Positions 18,046 to 26,535 of a stretch of 64,000 bases of DNA are shown in pieces. The notes beneath the pieces were generated by a model. The model searched no databases, had not been told where the DNA came from, and saw nothing but the letters and a program-made list of their open reading frames with translations. The position numbers were made by a program, and so were the translations under genes. Location: assembly GCA_015056055.1 (NCBI GenBank), contig SVHC01000002.1:1-64000 (forward strand). The letters run 5' to 3'. Numbering within the stretch: position 1 is the stretch's first letter; the number at the start of each line of letters is the position of its first letter. The DNA is from Clostridiales bacterium. Its GTDB lineage: Bacteria; Bacillota; Clostridia; Christensenellales; Aristaeellaceae.

Positions 18046-18300
18046 TCATTTCTTTTGAATTTTGCCGATAATCCACTTGAAAAAGAGAATTGCGCCTGCA
18101 ATCGCGGCAACTTTGAGCAGGGAAACGGCGATGGTTGTAGTGATAAGAGGGACTATATCTTCTTTGGGCATTGTGGCGTAAATCGATACGATGTCCTTTT
18201 TTATCCACACGAATACGATGCAGAGTATAGCGATAATGCCGACGACAATTCGCCAGGGTTCTTTTTTGCGATTTCCCTTATTGCCCATATTGTGAAACAT
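18046..18300 (-). CDS. Small membrane protein, unknown
   Basis: About 80-84 aa with two predicted membrane helices (IVVGIIAILCIVFVW and the segment ending AGAILFFKWIIG) and Lys/Arg-rich ends. The start is uncertain: ATG at 18300 or 18288, neither with a strong ribosome site. It lies between the methyltransferase and the DUF6062-like gene on the same strand. No function is recognised. Confidence 0.5.
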   Translation of the reverse strand: MFHNMGNKGNRKKEPWRIVVGIIAILCIVFVWIKKDIVSIYATMPKEDIVPLITTTIAVSLLKVAAIAGAILFFKWIIGKIQKK

Positions 18301-18350
18301 CCACTCGATTTGGAAATGGCACAGGAAGAAATTCCTACGCCACAATAGAA

Positions 18351-19088
18351 TCAGTTTTCGGGCTTGACCAACATGGGTTCGCCAATGCATTTGCCGCGAA
18401 GTTTGTTGATGGAACGCTCAACCGCATCCTGACTGTTGCCCCAGGGCTTGGACTGATTGCGATAGTCGAATTTCTGCGTGAACCATTCCAGTTCGCCTTC
18501 TACGCGCTTGAGATTTTCGCGTTCGATGCGGACAAGGGTTTCCTGGAATTCGGCAAGACGCTTGCCGTGCAGGTGCTTGGGAGCCATTTCCATCACCTGG
18601 AAATAGTGCGGCAGGCAAAGTCCTTTGGATGCGGCGAAAGCGTCGCGGAAAGCCTGCTCGTCATTGTACATGCAAAGCATGGTATAGATATAGCGGCTCA
18701 TGGTGTAATCCAGACGCTCGCAAATGGTGCAGGAGGCAATCGCAGCCTTTGCACGCTCGTCGGACGGCGGAGCAGGTTTTTTGAAAAGGCCTCCCTTTTG
18801 CGGCGGATTGGACGCGGCAGCCTCAACCAGCGCCATGGTATCCTTCATATAGGTATGGGTAATCAGCGCAAGACTCAGGCGGTTGCCTGCATTGAACATC
18901 ATGTCGTAATGCTTGTGGCAGAAGCCGCGCTTATTGACCTCGATGCGCGTATCGGGCTCCATGACCGAAGCGCCAAGGTAACTGTCCACATAGATGGCTT
19001 CATTTTTCAGATGAATCTCGCAGAGCGGGCATTCGCAGTCGAGTCTGTATGCCTCCCAAATGGGCATGGTATCGATATGCTCTTTCAT
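18351..19088 (-). CDS. DUF6062-like Cys-rich protein
   Basis: 245 aa. It contains paired cysteines in CPLCEIHL (near residue 20), an FCHKHYDMM segment, CTICERLDY and LCLPHYFQV, an arrangement that suggests metal binding at two similar sites. It resembles proteins annotated as DUF6062 in Clostridia; this family name is from memory and not certain. Its ATG overlaps the scpB stop by 4 bp, so translation is coupled to a chromosome-segregation gene. Function unknown. Confidence 0.65.
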   Translation of the reverse strand: MKEHIDTMPIWEAYRLDCECPLCEIHLKNEAIYVDSYLGASVMEPDTRIEVNKRGFCHKHYDMMFNAGNRLSLALITHTYMKDTMALVEAAASNPPQKGGLFKKPAPPSDERAKAAIASCTICERLDYTMSRYIYTMLCMYNDEQAFRDAFAASKGLCLPHYFQVMEMAPKHLHGKRLAEFQETLVRIERENLKRVEGELEWFTQKFDYRNQSKPWGNSQDAVERSINKLRGKCIGEPMLVKPEN

Positions 19089-19597
19089 TCTTTCACCTCC
19101 GGATTGATATCTGGCAGCTGAGAAATATCTTCGATTCCAAAATGACGCAGGAACGAATCGGTTGTACCATAAAGGACGGGGCGCCCCAGCGTTTCGCGGC
19201 GGCCCATTTCACAGATTAACCCTTTGTTCAGAAGGGACTGCACGGAATAATCGCATTTTACGCCGCGGACAGCCTCGATTTCCGATTTGGTTACCGGCTG
19301 GCGATACGCGATGATGGAAAGTGTTTCCATCACGGCGGAGGTAAGCGGCATGCGCTGCGTGGGATTGAGAAGGGCTTCAACCGCACCGGCATACTCGGGT
19401 TTGATGGAAAGCTGCGCCTTGCCGCCAAAACGGTTCAGGCGAAGACCGCCGGATGCGTCCATTTGGTCGCGCATGGTATCCATGGCGGCGTTCATTTCCG
19501 TTTCCGTCAGGTTGAGTGCGTGGGCAAGGTCGCTTATTGCCACCGGTTCACCGGCGACAAACAGAATTGCTTGAATTTTGGCGCTGAGTTCGTCCAT
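19085..19597 (-). CDS. scpB: Segregation and condensation protein B, ScpB
   Basis: 170-aa subunit of the SMC-ScpA-ScpB condensin that compacts and separates chromosomes. It has two winged-helix domains; the conserved signature MPLTSAVMETLSIIAYRQP and GRPVLYGTTDSFLRHFG are clear. The partner scpA is not adjacent, unlike in many Firmicutes. Upstream on the minus strand a TATAAT box lies near 19638. Confidence 0.95.
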   Translation of the reverse strand: MDELSAKIQAILFVAGEPVAISDLAHALNLTETEMNAAMDTMRDQMDASGGLRLNRFGGKAQLSIKPEYAGAVEALLNPTQRMPLTSAVMETLSIIAYRQPVTKSEIEAVRGVKCDYSVQSLLNKGLICEMGRRETLGRPVLYGTTDSFLRHFGIEDISQLPDINPEVKE

Positions 19598-19698
19598 TTG
19601 GGCAGATTCCTTCCGTTCAAATACTCACTGCATTCATTATAGCATATCTTTTTTCCAAAATCTACGGTTGTATACAGGATATGTCCGGAGCGATTTCG

Positions 19699-19727
19699 TT
19701 GACAAGCTTCGGGCAGAAAGATATAAT
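19699..19727 (+). promoter_or_regulatory. Sigma-A promoter, DHS-like/kinase operon
   Basis: TTGACA, 17-bp spacer, TATAAT (19722-19727). Consensus in both boxes. Confidence 0.85.
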
Positions 19728-19761
19728 GGATATATAAACCGATTGGTAAAGGAGTGTTATT

Positions 19762-20727
19762 ATGCGGCGGCAGATGCAGCTGGATTTTTCGAATATTACT
19801 ACTTATTCCAGTGAAAACAGGCTGAACCTTGTGACGCTGGAATCCCTTTTGAATCCGGGTGAGGAGAAGCTCCCCCTCTGGACGGCGGACGATTTTGATA
19901 CCCTCGTATCCAAGGTGCGCGAAGCCAAAGAAGGCGGCCACGAGATCATTTTTTCCATGGGCGCGCATGTGATCAAAAGCGGCCTTTCTAAGTATTTGAT
20001 TGCCCTGATGAAGGAGGGTTATATCACTCACCTTGCCGGCAATGGTGCATGCAGCATTCACGATTTTGAAATCGCCTATCTGGGCGGCACGTCCGAGCAT
20101 GTGCCCACCGCAATTGAGGATGGTTCCTTCGGCATGTGGGAGCAGACCGGCCGCTGGATGAACGAGGCGATTCAGGAAGGCGTAAAGGAAGGATTGGGCT
20201 ACGGTGAAAGCCTTGGCCGCTATATCGACCGCAATCCCGAAAAGTTCCCGAATCGCGAAGAATGCGTCGTCTATCAGGCGTACAAGCTGGATATTCCCGC
20301 AACGTACCACATCGCGCTGGGAACCGATATTATTCATCAGCATCCCATTGTGGATTTTGAGGCGATCGGTAAGGCATCGGGCATTGATTTCCATAAGATG
20401 TGCTATTCTGTGGCACACCTTGATAAGGGCGTTTATATGAACTTCGGTTCCAGTGTAATCGGTCCCGAGGTATTCCTGAAAGCGCTGTCCATTGCAAGAA
20501 ATCTGGGCTATCCCACTTTTAATATTACAACGGCGAACTTTGACCTTCTGCCGCTGGGCGATTACCGCGTAAATCTGCCGGGTTCCAACCCGCAGTATTA
20601 TTACCGTCCGCGCAAGAATATCGTCAACCGCCCCGTCAGCTGCGGTGGTCAGGGATGGCATTTCTGCGGCGATCATAAGGAGACCATTCCGAGTCTCTAT
20701 GCGCACCTGAAAGGACTGGAAAAATGA
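19762..20727 (+). CDS. Conserved protein, deoxyhypusine-synthase-like
   Basis: 321 aa, cytoplasmic. The segment IIFSMGAHVIKSGLSKYLIALM followed by HLAGNGACSIHDFEIAYLGG resembles the NAD-binding core of a deoxyhypusine-synthase-like family found in bacteria beside heptose-kinase genes. Bacteria lack eIF5A, so a true deoxyhypusine role is not expected. It overlaps the downstream PfkB-type kinase by 4 bp (ATGA), meaning the two act together. AAGGAG precedes the ATG. The family link is from recall and moderate in strength. Confidence 0.6.
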   Translation: MRRQMQLDFSNITTYSSENRLNLVTLESLLNPGEEKLPLWTADDFDTLVSKVREAKEGGHEIIFSMGAHVIKSGLSKYLIALMKEGYITHLAGNGACSIHDFEIAYLGGTSEHVPTAIEDGSFGMWEQTGRWMNEAIQEGVKEGLGYGESLGRYIDRNPEKFPNREECVVYQAYKLDIPATYHIALGTDIIHQHPIVDFEAIGKASGIDFHKMCYSVAHLDKGVYMNFGSSVIGPEVFLKALSIARNLGYPTFNITTANFDLLPLGDYRVNLPGSNPQYYYRPRKNIVNRPVSCGGQGWHFCGDHKETIPSLYAHLKGLEK

Positions 20728-21743
20728 ACAGAATGACGAGAGAAAGGCTCTGCGAAATTCTGGATAAAATGCCTGCCTGCCGTGTGGGTATCATCGGCGA
20801 TTTGTGTCTGGATGCCTACTGGCATGCGGATATGACCAAAAGCGAACTTTCGCGCGAAACGCCGTTTTTTCCCATTCCGGTGACAGAGGAACGCTATTCC
20901 GCAGGAAGCGCGGGGAACGTGGCCTGCAATCTGCATGCGCTGCTTACGCATTCGCCCAAAGTGCTTGGCGTGATTGGCGATGACTGGCGCGGTGATATGC
21001 TCCGGCGTGTGTTCCGGCGTCAGGGTATCGAAACGGATGCAATCGTTGCTTCTGAAACGATTATGACCAATGCATACATAAAGCCGATTCGCCATGGATT
21101 CGGTGCGTGTGTTGTGGAAAGTGAGCGAATCGATTTCGTCAATTGCAGCGTTATCGGCGGCGTGGATGAAGAAAAACTTCTTGCAGAACTTGCAGCCATT
21201 GAGGGGAAAGTGGATGTTCTGTGCGTGAGCGATCAGATGGAATTCGGCTGCATAACGCCCAGAGTGCGCGAGGCAATTTGTGCTATGGGCGCGCGCGGTA
21301 TGCGCATTATTGTTGACAGCCGCGACAGAATTCATCTGTATTCCAATGTAATTCTGAAACCCAACGAACTGGAAGGAGCTCGCGCTCTGAACGGAGTGCT
21401 GCCCAAAGAGGGGCAGAGCCGTGAAGAACTTGCCGAAATCGCCCGTGCGCTTGCAGTAAAAACGAATTGCCGCGTGCTGATGACCATGGGCGGAAGCGGC
21501 AGCGTTTTCACGGATGGAAATGATCTTACTTTCTGCAATCCGTTCAGGGTCGGCAGGGAACTGGATATCTGCGGCGCGGGAGATACGTTCATGTCCGGTA
21601 TGGCATGTGCGCTGGCTGCGGGCGCGGAGCCGGGCGAAGCGATGCAGATTGCAAACCTTGCTTCCTCGATCACGATTCAGAAAATCGGTATCACCGGAAC
21701 CGCCACAAAGGCAGAAATGCTTGCTGCGTGGGATATGCAGTAA
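20724..21743 (+). CDS. PfkB-family sugar kinase, HldE/RfaE N-domain-like
   Basis: 339-aa ribokinase-fold kinase. Visible features are GDLCLDAYWHAD at the N-terminus, SAGSAGNVACNLHAL, the KPNELE motif and the catalytic GAGDTFMSGMACALAAG with Asp as base. The layout is closest to the D-glycero-heptose-7-phosphate kinase domain of RfaE/HldE, without the nucleotidyltransferase domain. It is coupled to the DHS-like gene upstream. The substrate may be a heptose phosphate or another sugar. Confidence 0.8.
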   Translation: MNRMTRERLCEILDKMPACRVGIIGDLCLDAYWHADMTKSELSRETPFFPIPVTEERYSAGSAGNVACNLHALLTHSPKVLGVIGDDWRGDMLRRVFRRQGIETDAIVASETIMTNAYIKPIRHGFGACVVESERIDFVNCSVIGGVDEEKLLAELAAIEGKVDVLCVSDQMEFGCITPRVREAICAMGARGMRIIVDSRDRIHLYSNVILKPNELEGARALNGVLPKEGQSREELAEIARALAVKTNCRVLMTMGGSGSVFTDGNDLTFCNPFRVGRELDICGAGDTFMSGMACALAAGAEPGEAMQIANLASSITIQKIGITGTATKAEMLAAWDMQ

Positions 21744-21772
21744 AGTATATACCGAAAAAAGACCATAGAATA

Positions 21773-21814
21773 AGCGTAAGCAATTTGCTTTGGCAGCTTG
21801 CTTACGCTCATTTT
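21773..21814. terminator. Bidirectional terminator
   Basis: 11-bp arms AGCGTAAGCAA / TTGCTTACGCT, then CATTTTAT on the plus side, between convergent genes. Confidence 0.7.
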
Positions 21815-21852
21815 ATAATTAGAGGGAATATGTTACTCCGTACGATGGTTTA

Positions 21853-22716
21853 TCAGGCTTTCGGAGTGATGCGCACCGGGAATGCGAAGGTTGCATTCGG
21901 GGCTACTGCGCGGCAGTGCGGCTTTTCGGTGAATTCGCCGGAAGCGTCGGTTGCATCGTCGATGCCGTACCAGGGCTCGATGCAGACGTAGCGCAGGGGA
22001 TAGATGGGCTTGCTCCACACGCCAAGGCAGGGTGCATCGCAGTATTCCACATGAACGGAGGAACCGTCAGCGCGCTCGAGGGTTACAGAGCGGGAACGGA
22101 TGTTTTCAAACATCAGGGCATCATCCTTGAACAGTTCGGAGGAAAGAGCGATGGTTCCGTTTTCTGCATTGAAGGTCTTCTTTGCGGGGGAAAGCAGGTC
22201 GGCGGGAATGTCCAGTCCGCGCAGGGTGAGGGTTTCGGGAACTTCCAGACGAAGGATATCGCCTTCTGCGCAGAAGAAGCCCGGATGTGCGCCGAGGCAG
22301 AAGTACATGTCCTTTTCGGAAAGATTGGTAACCTTGTGTTCCATCACCACGGAATCCTGACGGAAGTAGAGCAGGATGCGCAGTTCAAAGTTGAAAGGGT
22401 AGACCTTGTGAGTTTCTTCGTTATCGCGCAGCAGGAGACACACGCTGTCTTCCTTGACAGACTCTGCTTCGAATTCCATCTTGCGCGCAAAACCGTGCAT
22501 GGGCATGGGATAGTCTTCGCCGTAGATGCGGTTTTTGCCGCCCACAACGCGGCCGATGACGGGGAACAGCAGCGGAGACTGACCGCCCCAGACATTTGCA
22601 TCACCCTGCCACATGAATTCTCTGCCGGTTGCATTGTCCACGATGCTGCAAAGTTCCGCGCCGAGGGAACGGATGGAAGCAGTGAGGCGACCGTTGGTAA
22701 TGGTGTATGTGCTCAT
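21853..22716 (-). CDS. Aldose 1-epimerase family protein (LacX-like)
   Basis: 287-aa galactose-mutarotase-fold enzyme that interconverts sugar anomers. The conserved LFPVIGRVV segment, MPMHGFARKMEFE with the catalytic-region His, and LGAHPGFFC with the second His are seen. The length and these motifs fit the LacX subgroup. It is a single gene on the minus strand, divergent from the HAD phosphatase. The physiological sugar is not known. Confidence 0.88.
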   Translation of the reverse strand: MSTYTITNGRLTASIRSLGAELCSIVDNATGREFMWQGDANVWGGQSPLLFPVIGRVVGGKNRIYGEDYPMPMHGFARKMEFEAESVKEDSVCLLLRDNEETHKVYPFNFELRILLYFRQDSVVMEHKVTNLSEKDMYFCLGAHPGFFCAEGDILRLEVPETLTLRGLDIPADLLSPAKKTFNAENGTIALSSELFKDDALMFENIRSRSVTLERADGSSVHVEYCDAPCLGVWSKPIYPLRYVCIEPWYGIDDATDASGEFTEKPHCRAVAPNATFAFPVRITPKA

Positions 22717-22756
22717 GGAAATCGACTCCTTTGAATGCTTTCTGTGTTATGAAGCT

Positions 22757-22786
22757 ATTATACCATAGTCTGAGCGGCGCTGTCGA
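22757..22786 (-). promoter_or_regulatory. Promoter of the aldose epimerase gene
   Basis: Minus strand TCGACA, 18-bp spacer, TATAAT. It lies 10 bp from the divergent HAD promoter. Confidence 0.55.
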
Positions 22787-22795
22787 GGATTTTGC

Positions 22796-22824
22796 TTGAC
22801 AAAGAAATTGGCGAATACTATAAT
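22796..22824 (+). promoter_or_regulatory. Consensus sigma-A promoter of the HAD gene
   Basis: TTGACA, exactly 17 bp, TATAAT (22819-22824). It also shows that the gene cannot start at 22796. Confidence 0.9.
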
Positions 22825-22858
22825 TTATGCATTATGTGATGGTTTGGAGGGTTCACCT

Positions 22859-23623
22859 GTGAACGGAACGTGCAAAGCACCCAAGGCGATCATCTTTGAT
22901 TTTGACGGAACTCTTTCTACGCTCAGATGCGGATGGGAAGTTGTGATGCGCAAGCTGATGGGTGAAATCCTCGGCGAGTATATCACAATGGAAGAAATTG
23001 ATCGATTTATTGACGAATCCACCGGTATTCAGACGATTTTCCAGATGAAGTGGATTGCCGAGCAGCTGGAAAAACGCGGCATTGCGCCCCTTGATCCTTG
23101 GGATTACAAGGCAGAATACAACCGCCGCCTGATGCTGAATATCGAGGATAAAAAGCAGGCGCTGCTGTCTGGCGCATGTGAAAAAGAAACGTACCTGATG
23201 GCAGGCTCCGAAGAACTGCTCAAGATGATCAAGTCTCACGGTATCAATATCTATGTTGCCAGCGGCACCGACCAGCCGGATGTGCAGGCGGAAGCTGCGG
23301 CGCTGGGGCTTGATAAATATTTCACCGAAATTGCAGGTGCTCCTCTTCGCGAGGAAAAATGCTCCAAGGAAGCGGTTCTCCGTCGTCTGATTGCCCAGCA
23401 GGATATTCCCGCTGAAAACATTCTGATCGTTGGTGACGGTAAGGTGGAAATTGCACTGGGCCGCGAGGCGGGTGCACGCACGCTGGGTGTCGCCAGCAAT
23501 GAAAAGAATCGCTGCGGTATCGATGAAACGAAAAAAAAGCGTCTGGAAAATGCGGGCGCGGATCGCATCATCGGCGATTATCGGGATATTGCGGATCTGG
23601 AAGCTTGGATTTTCTGCGAATAA
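22859..23623 (+). CDS. HAD-superfamily hydrolase (phosphatase)
   Basis: 254-aa phosphatase. Motif I IIFDFDGTLS supplies the Asp nucleophile, motif II is VASGTDQPD, and motif III/IV is ILIVGDGKVEIALGREAG. A helical cap lies between residues about 30 and 110. The GTG at 22859 is chosen because GGAGGG at 22846-22851 precedes it and a perfect promoter occupies the upstream frame. Phosphoglycolate or sugar-phosphate substrates are typical; the precise one is not predictable. Confidence 0.85.
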   Translation: MNGTCKAPKAIIFDFDGTLSTLRCGWEVVMRKLMGEILGEYITMEEIDRFIDESTGIQTIFQMKWIAEQLEKRGIAPLDPWDYKAEYNRRLMLNIEDKKQALLSGACEKETYLMAGSEELLKMIKSHGINIYVASGTDQPDVQAEAAALGLDKYFTEIAGAPLREEKCSKEAVLRRLIAQQDIPAENILIVGDGKVEIALGREAGARTLGVASNEKNRCGIDETKKKRLENAGADRIIGDYRDIADLEAWIFCE

Positions 23624-23686
23624 GAATGTACAGGGCGTCAAGTGTGGCTTGGCGCCTTCTTAAATATATTGATAGGCAGTGAAGCT

Positions 23687-24595
23687 ATGAAACAGATAGC
23701 ACCGGATTACTACAAGGAATTTTCCTGCATTGCGGATAAGTGCCGCCACAGCTGCTGCATCGGCTGGGAAATTGATATAGATGAAGAAACAATACAGAAA
23801 TACCGTTCGCATGGCGGTGAATTCGGAGCGCGGCTGATGCGCGGCATCCATGAGGATGCGGACGGCGCACACTTCATTCTGGATGCGGATGAAAGATGCC
23901 CGTTTCTGAATACCTGCGGTTTGTGCGATATTTATCGGGAAATGGGCGAGGCGGCGCTTTCGCAAATCTGCACCGATCATCCCAGGTTTCGCTCTTTTTT
24001 CTCGGACAGGGTAGAAATTGGACTTGGGCTTTGCTGCGAAGCGGCGGCGGAGTTGGTTTTGAATCGAAAGGAAAAAATGCGCCTTGTCGAGATTGACAAT
24101 GACGGCGGGCGTGAACGTCTGACACGCGCGGAAAAGCAGATTCTTGCCCTGCGGGAAAAAATGCTGGATGCGGCACAGGATGATGCGCTTTCGCTGGAAG
24201 AGAAGTTTGAAACCGTACTTTCCCTTGCGGATATAGATGCGGCGGAGAGAAGTTTTTCGGAATGGATTGAAATCTATCGGGAACTTGAACGGCTGGATGC
24301 GGCATGGGGTGAAATGCTGGAAACGGCGCGTGAAACCGAACCGGATGGCGTGCACGATGGCATGTTTTCAAATCTTTTGACCTATTTTATCTATCGTCAC
24401 GTCGGCGAAAGTGAAAGTGTAGAAGATGCAGCGTTATATGCGGCATTTTCCGTGCACGCGGCGGATTTTGTGCGCAGGCTTTGCGCGGCAACCGGTGCGG
24501 ATACAAAAGAAAGAATTGCAGATGTTGTTCGCGCCTATTCCTCCGAAATTGAGTATTCGCAGGAAAATATGGATACGCTGCTGGAATTGGTATAA
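23687..24595 (+). CDS. FliB-like protein (flagellin lysine-N-methylase family)
   Basis: 302 aa. The N-terminal pattern CIADKCRHSCCIGWEID and the later CPFLNTCGLCDIYREMG form the Cys-rich site of the FliB/YkgJ-type metal-binding family, which may hold an Fe-S cluster or zinc. Known FliB proteins methylate flagellin lysines, but no flagellar gene is in this window and the protein is shorter than classical FliB. The ATG at 23687 has a weak ribosome site. The target may be a different surface protein. Confidence 0.7.
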   Translation: MKQIAPDYYKEFSCIADKCRHSCCIGWEIDIDEETIQKYRSHGGEFGARLMRGIHEDADGAHFILDADERCPFLNTCGLCDIYREMGEAALSQICTDHPRFRSFFSDRVEIGLGLCCEAAAELVLNRKEKMRLVEIDNDGGRERLTRAEKQILALREKMLDAAQDDALSLEEKFETVLSLADIDAAERSFSEWIEIYRELERLDAAWGEMLETARETEPDGVHDGMFSNLLTYFIYRHVGESESVEDAALYAAFSVHAADFVRRLCAATGADTKERIADVVRAYSSEIEYSQENMDTLLELV

Positions 24596-24603
24596 GGCAT
24601 AGA

Positions 24604-24641
24604 AAAAAGGCATCCCCGTATTGAAGCGGAGGATGCTTTTT
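24604..24641 (+). terminator. Terminator after the FliB-like gene
   Basis: GCATCC / GGATGC stem extended by A/T pairs, then TTTTT. Confidence 0.65.
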
Positions 24642-24670
24642 GATAGGGCGTTTTTCAATTTAAGAAAATT

Positions 24671-24699
24671 AAAAACGGACTTTCGAATGAAAGTCCGTT
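24671..24699 (-). terminator. Terminator of tRNA-Ala
   Basis: 12-bp AAACGGACTTTC / GAAAGTCCGTTT stem followed on the minus strand by TTTTAATTTT. It starts directly after the encoded CCA. Confidence 0.8.
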
Positions 24700-24775
24700 T
24701 GGTGGAGCATAGGAGACTCGAACTCCTGACCTCTACACTGCCAGTGTAGCGTACTACCAACTGTACTAATGCCCC
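24700..24775 (-). tRNA. tRNA-Ala (anticodon GGC)
   Basis: A full cloverleaf can be folded on the minus strand. The acceptor GGGGCAT pairs with ATGCTCC and contains the G3:U70 pair that identifies alanine tRNAs. The anticodon loop CTGGCAG gives anticodon GGC, reading GCC/GCU. The T arm AGGAG-TTCGAGT-CTCCT is regular. The CCA end is encoded. It has its own promoter and terminator. Confidence 0.95.
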
Positions 24776-24794
24776 ACGAATCAACGCGAGTATT

Positions 24795-24823
24795 AGTATA
24801 GCATAAGTGATGCGTGTTGTAAA
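24795..24823 (-). promoter_or_regulatory. Promoter of tRNA-Ala
   Basis: Minus strand TTTACA, 17-bp spacer, TATACT, ending about 20 bp before the mature tRNA. Confidence 0.75.
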
Positions 24824-24884
24824 TAGGTATCCTAAAAGTTTACAAATAAAAAACGCTTCTGACCGGAATAATGGCAATGCAGGT

Positions 24885-24913
24885 TTGACAGAGAGGGAAA
24901 ATAGGGGTATAAT
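24885..24913 (+). promoter_or_regulatory. Consensus promoter of the Mrp-family gene
   Basis: TTGACA, 17-bp spacer, TATAAT (24908-24913). Confidence 0.88.
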
Positions 24914-24974
24914 ATGCTTTGAGCATAAAAGCCAATAACTCCAAACGGAGCAAAATAACAGGGGGATTCCTAAA

Positions 24975-25805
24975 ATGAGCGAAAATTGCAATCATAACTG
25001 CGAAAGCTGCTCGGAAAAATGTTCCCAGCGCGATCCTAAGAGCTTTCTTGCAAAGCCGCATGAGATGTCCAATATCAAAAAGGTAATCGGCGTTGTTTCC
25101 GGTAAGGGCGGCGTTGGCAAATCCATGGTTACCGGTCTTATGGCAGTTCTTGCGCAGCGCGCAGGTCTGAAGACCGCCGTTCTGGACGCAGATATTACCG
25201 GTCCTTCGGTTCCGAAAATGTTCGGCCTGAAGGAGCGTGCCACCGCTGATGACAACGGTATCTATCCCGTAATGAGCGAAAAGGGCATCGGCATTATGTC
25301 TCTGAATCTTCTGATGGAGAACGAGACTGACCCCGTCGTATGGCGCGGCCCGATCATCGCCGGCACTGTAAAGCAGTTCTGGACGGAAGTTATCTGGGGC
25401 GATATCGACATCATGTTCATTGATATGCCTCCGGGAACCGGCGACGTTCCGCTGACGGTTTTCCAGTCCATTCCGCTGGATGGCATCATCGTTGTAACCT
25501 CCCCGCAGGAGCTGGTTGGCATGATCGTGGAAAAGGCCGTCAACATGGCTTCCATGATGAATGTGCCGATCCTTGGCCTTGTGGAGAACATGAGCTACTT
25601 CACCTGCCCCGATTGCGGCAAGAAGCACTCCATCTATGGCAACAGCCACATTGAGGAGATTGCTGCAAAGCACTCTCTGGGCGTTCTGGCCAAGCTGCCC
25701 ATCGAGCCCGCTCTCGCCGCTGCATGCGACGCAGGCAACATCGAAGGCTTCTCCGGCGACTGGATGGACGCCGCCGCCATGGAAGTTCTGGCACTGGTAA
25801 AGTAA
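24975..25805 (+). CDS. Mrp/NBP35-family Fe-S cluster carrier ATPase
   Basis: 276-aa P-loop ATPase that carries and delivers iron-sulfur clusters. The N-terminus is Cys-rich (CNHNCESCSEKC), the deviant Walker A is SGKGGVGKSMV, then DADITGPSVPKMFGL, PPGTGDVPLTVFQ and the C-terminal CPDC pair in SYFTCPDCGKKH that can bridge a cluster between subunits. These features are classic for the ApbC/Nbp35 class in anaerobes. It is monocistronic between a strong promoter and a terminator. Confidence 0.93.
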   Translation: MSENCNHNCESCSEKCSQRDPKSFLAKPHEMSNIKKVIGVVSGKGGVGKSMVTGLMAVLAQRAGLKTAVLDADITGPSVPKMFGLKERATADDNGIYPVMSEKGIGIMSLNLLMENETDPVVWRGPIIAGTVKQFWTEVIWGDIDIMFIDMPPGTGDVPLTVFQSIPLDGIIVVTSPQELVGMIVEKAVNMASMMNVPILGLVENMSYFTCPDCGKKHSIYGNSHIEEIAAKHSLGVLAKLPIEPALAAACDAGNIEGFSGDWMDAAAMEVLALVK

Positions 25806-25810
25806 AGTAT

Positions 25811-25849
25811 AAAAAGGACTCTGCTGATTGATTCGGCAGAGTCCTTTTT
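25811..25849. terminator. Bidirectional terminator
   Basis: 14-bp arms AAAAAGGACTCTGC / GCAGAGTCCTTTTT between convergent genes. Confidence 0.85.
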
Positions 25850-25853
25850 GCGT

Positions 25854-26513
25854 CTAAGCAGTCTTCTTTGCCACGATAATCGTAGTATTCCCGACGCGGA
25901 ATACCTTCTCGGCAGATTCAAAACCGGCTGCGAGGAACATGGAGATTTGATTTTCGATGGTGCAGGGCGTATCAAAGTGATAGAATTCGCCGGGAGAAAT
26001 GCCTTCTTCCCTGCGCAGGCGTTCGTTTTCGGCGAAGAAGAAATCTTCCTCTTCCTGCGTTTCTACCATATAATCGCATTCGATGTACAAGCCGCCGGGC
26101 ACAAGGGAATCGAAAATCCTGCGATAGAGGGCAATCTTATCTTCATGAGGAAAATGGTGCATGGTTTCAAAGGAGATGGCACAGTCGAAAAATTCTGCGC
26201 CAAAATCTGTTTTGAAATAATCACCGCAGATCAGATTCAGCGCCTTGTCCGGGTGTTTTTCGCGCAGTTTATCCAGCATTGCGCGCGTCATATCAATTCC
26301 AGTCACGTGCAAGTCGGGAAAGAATTTGAAGATTTCATCCAGTTCAAGACCGGTACCGCAGCCAAGGTCAAGAAGTGTCTCGGTGCCTGCGGGAATAAGG
26401 GAAGCCATTTTTATATAGCCTTCTCTGCAGCCTTCAACGTTTGCAAGCATATGTTCATCATAGCCTTCTACTCGTGCGGCAAAGAAGCTGTCCATGGATT
26501 CAAGCGGCGGCAT
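25854..26513 (-). CDS. Class I SAM-dependent methyltransferase
   Basis: 219-aa methyltransferase. Motif I LLDLGCGTGLELDEIF and the following TGIDMTRAML acidic end of strand 2 bind SAM. FDCAISFETMHHFPHED is the motif II/post-II region seen in small-molecule methyltransferases. AGGA precedes the ATG. It is the second gene of a minus-strand pair with the MazG-like gene, 22 bp apart. The acceptor is unknown. Confidence 0.85.
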   Translation of the reverse strand: MPPLESMDSFFAARVEGYDEHMLANVEGCREGYIKMASLIPAGTETLLDLGCGTGLELDEIFKFFPDLHVTGIDMTRAMLDKLREKHPDKALNLICGDYFKTDFGAEFFDCAISFETMHHFPHEDKIALYRRIFDSLVPGGLYIECDYMVETQEEEDFFFAENERLRREEGISPGEFYHFDTPCTIENQISMFLAAGFESAEKVFRVGNTTIIVAKKTA

Positions 26514-26535
26514 GGGGATTCCTCCGTTTCAAATA

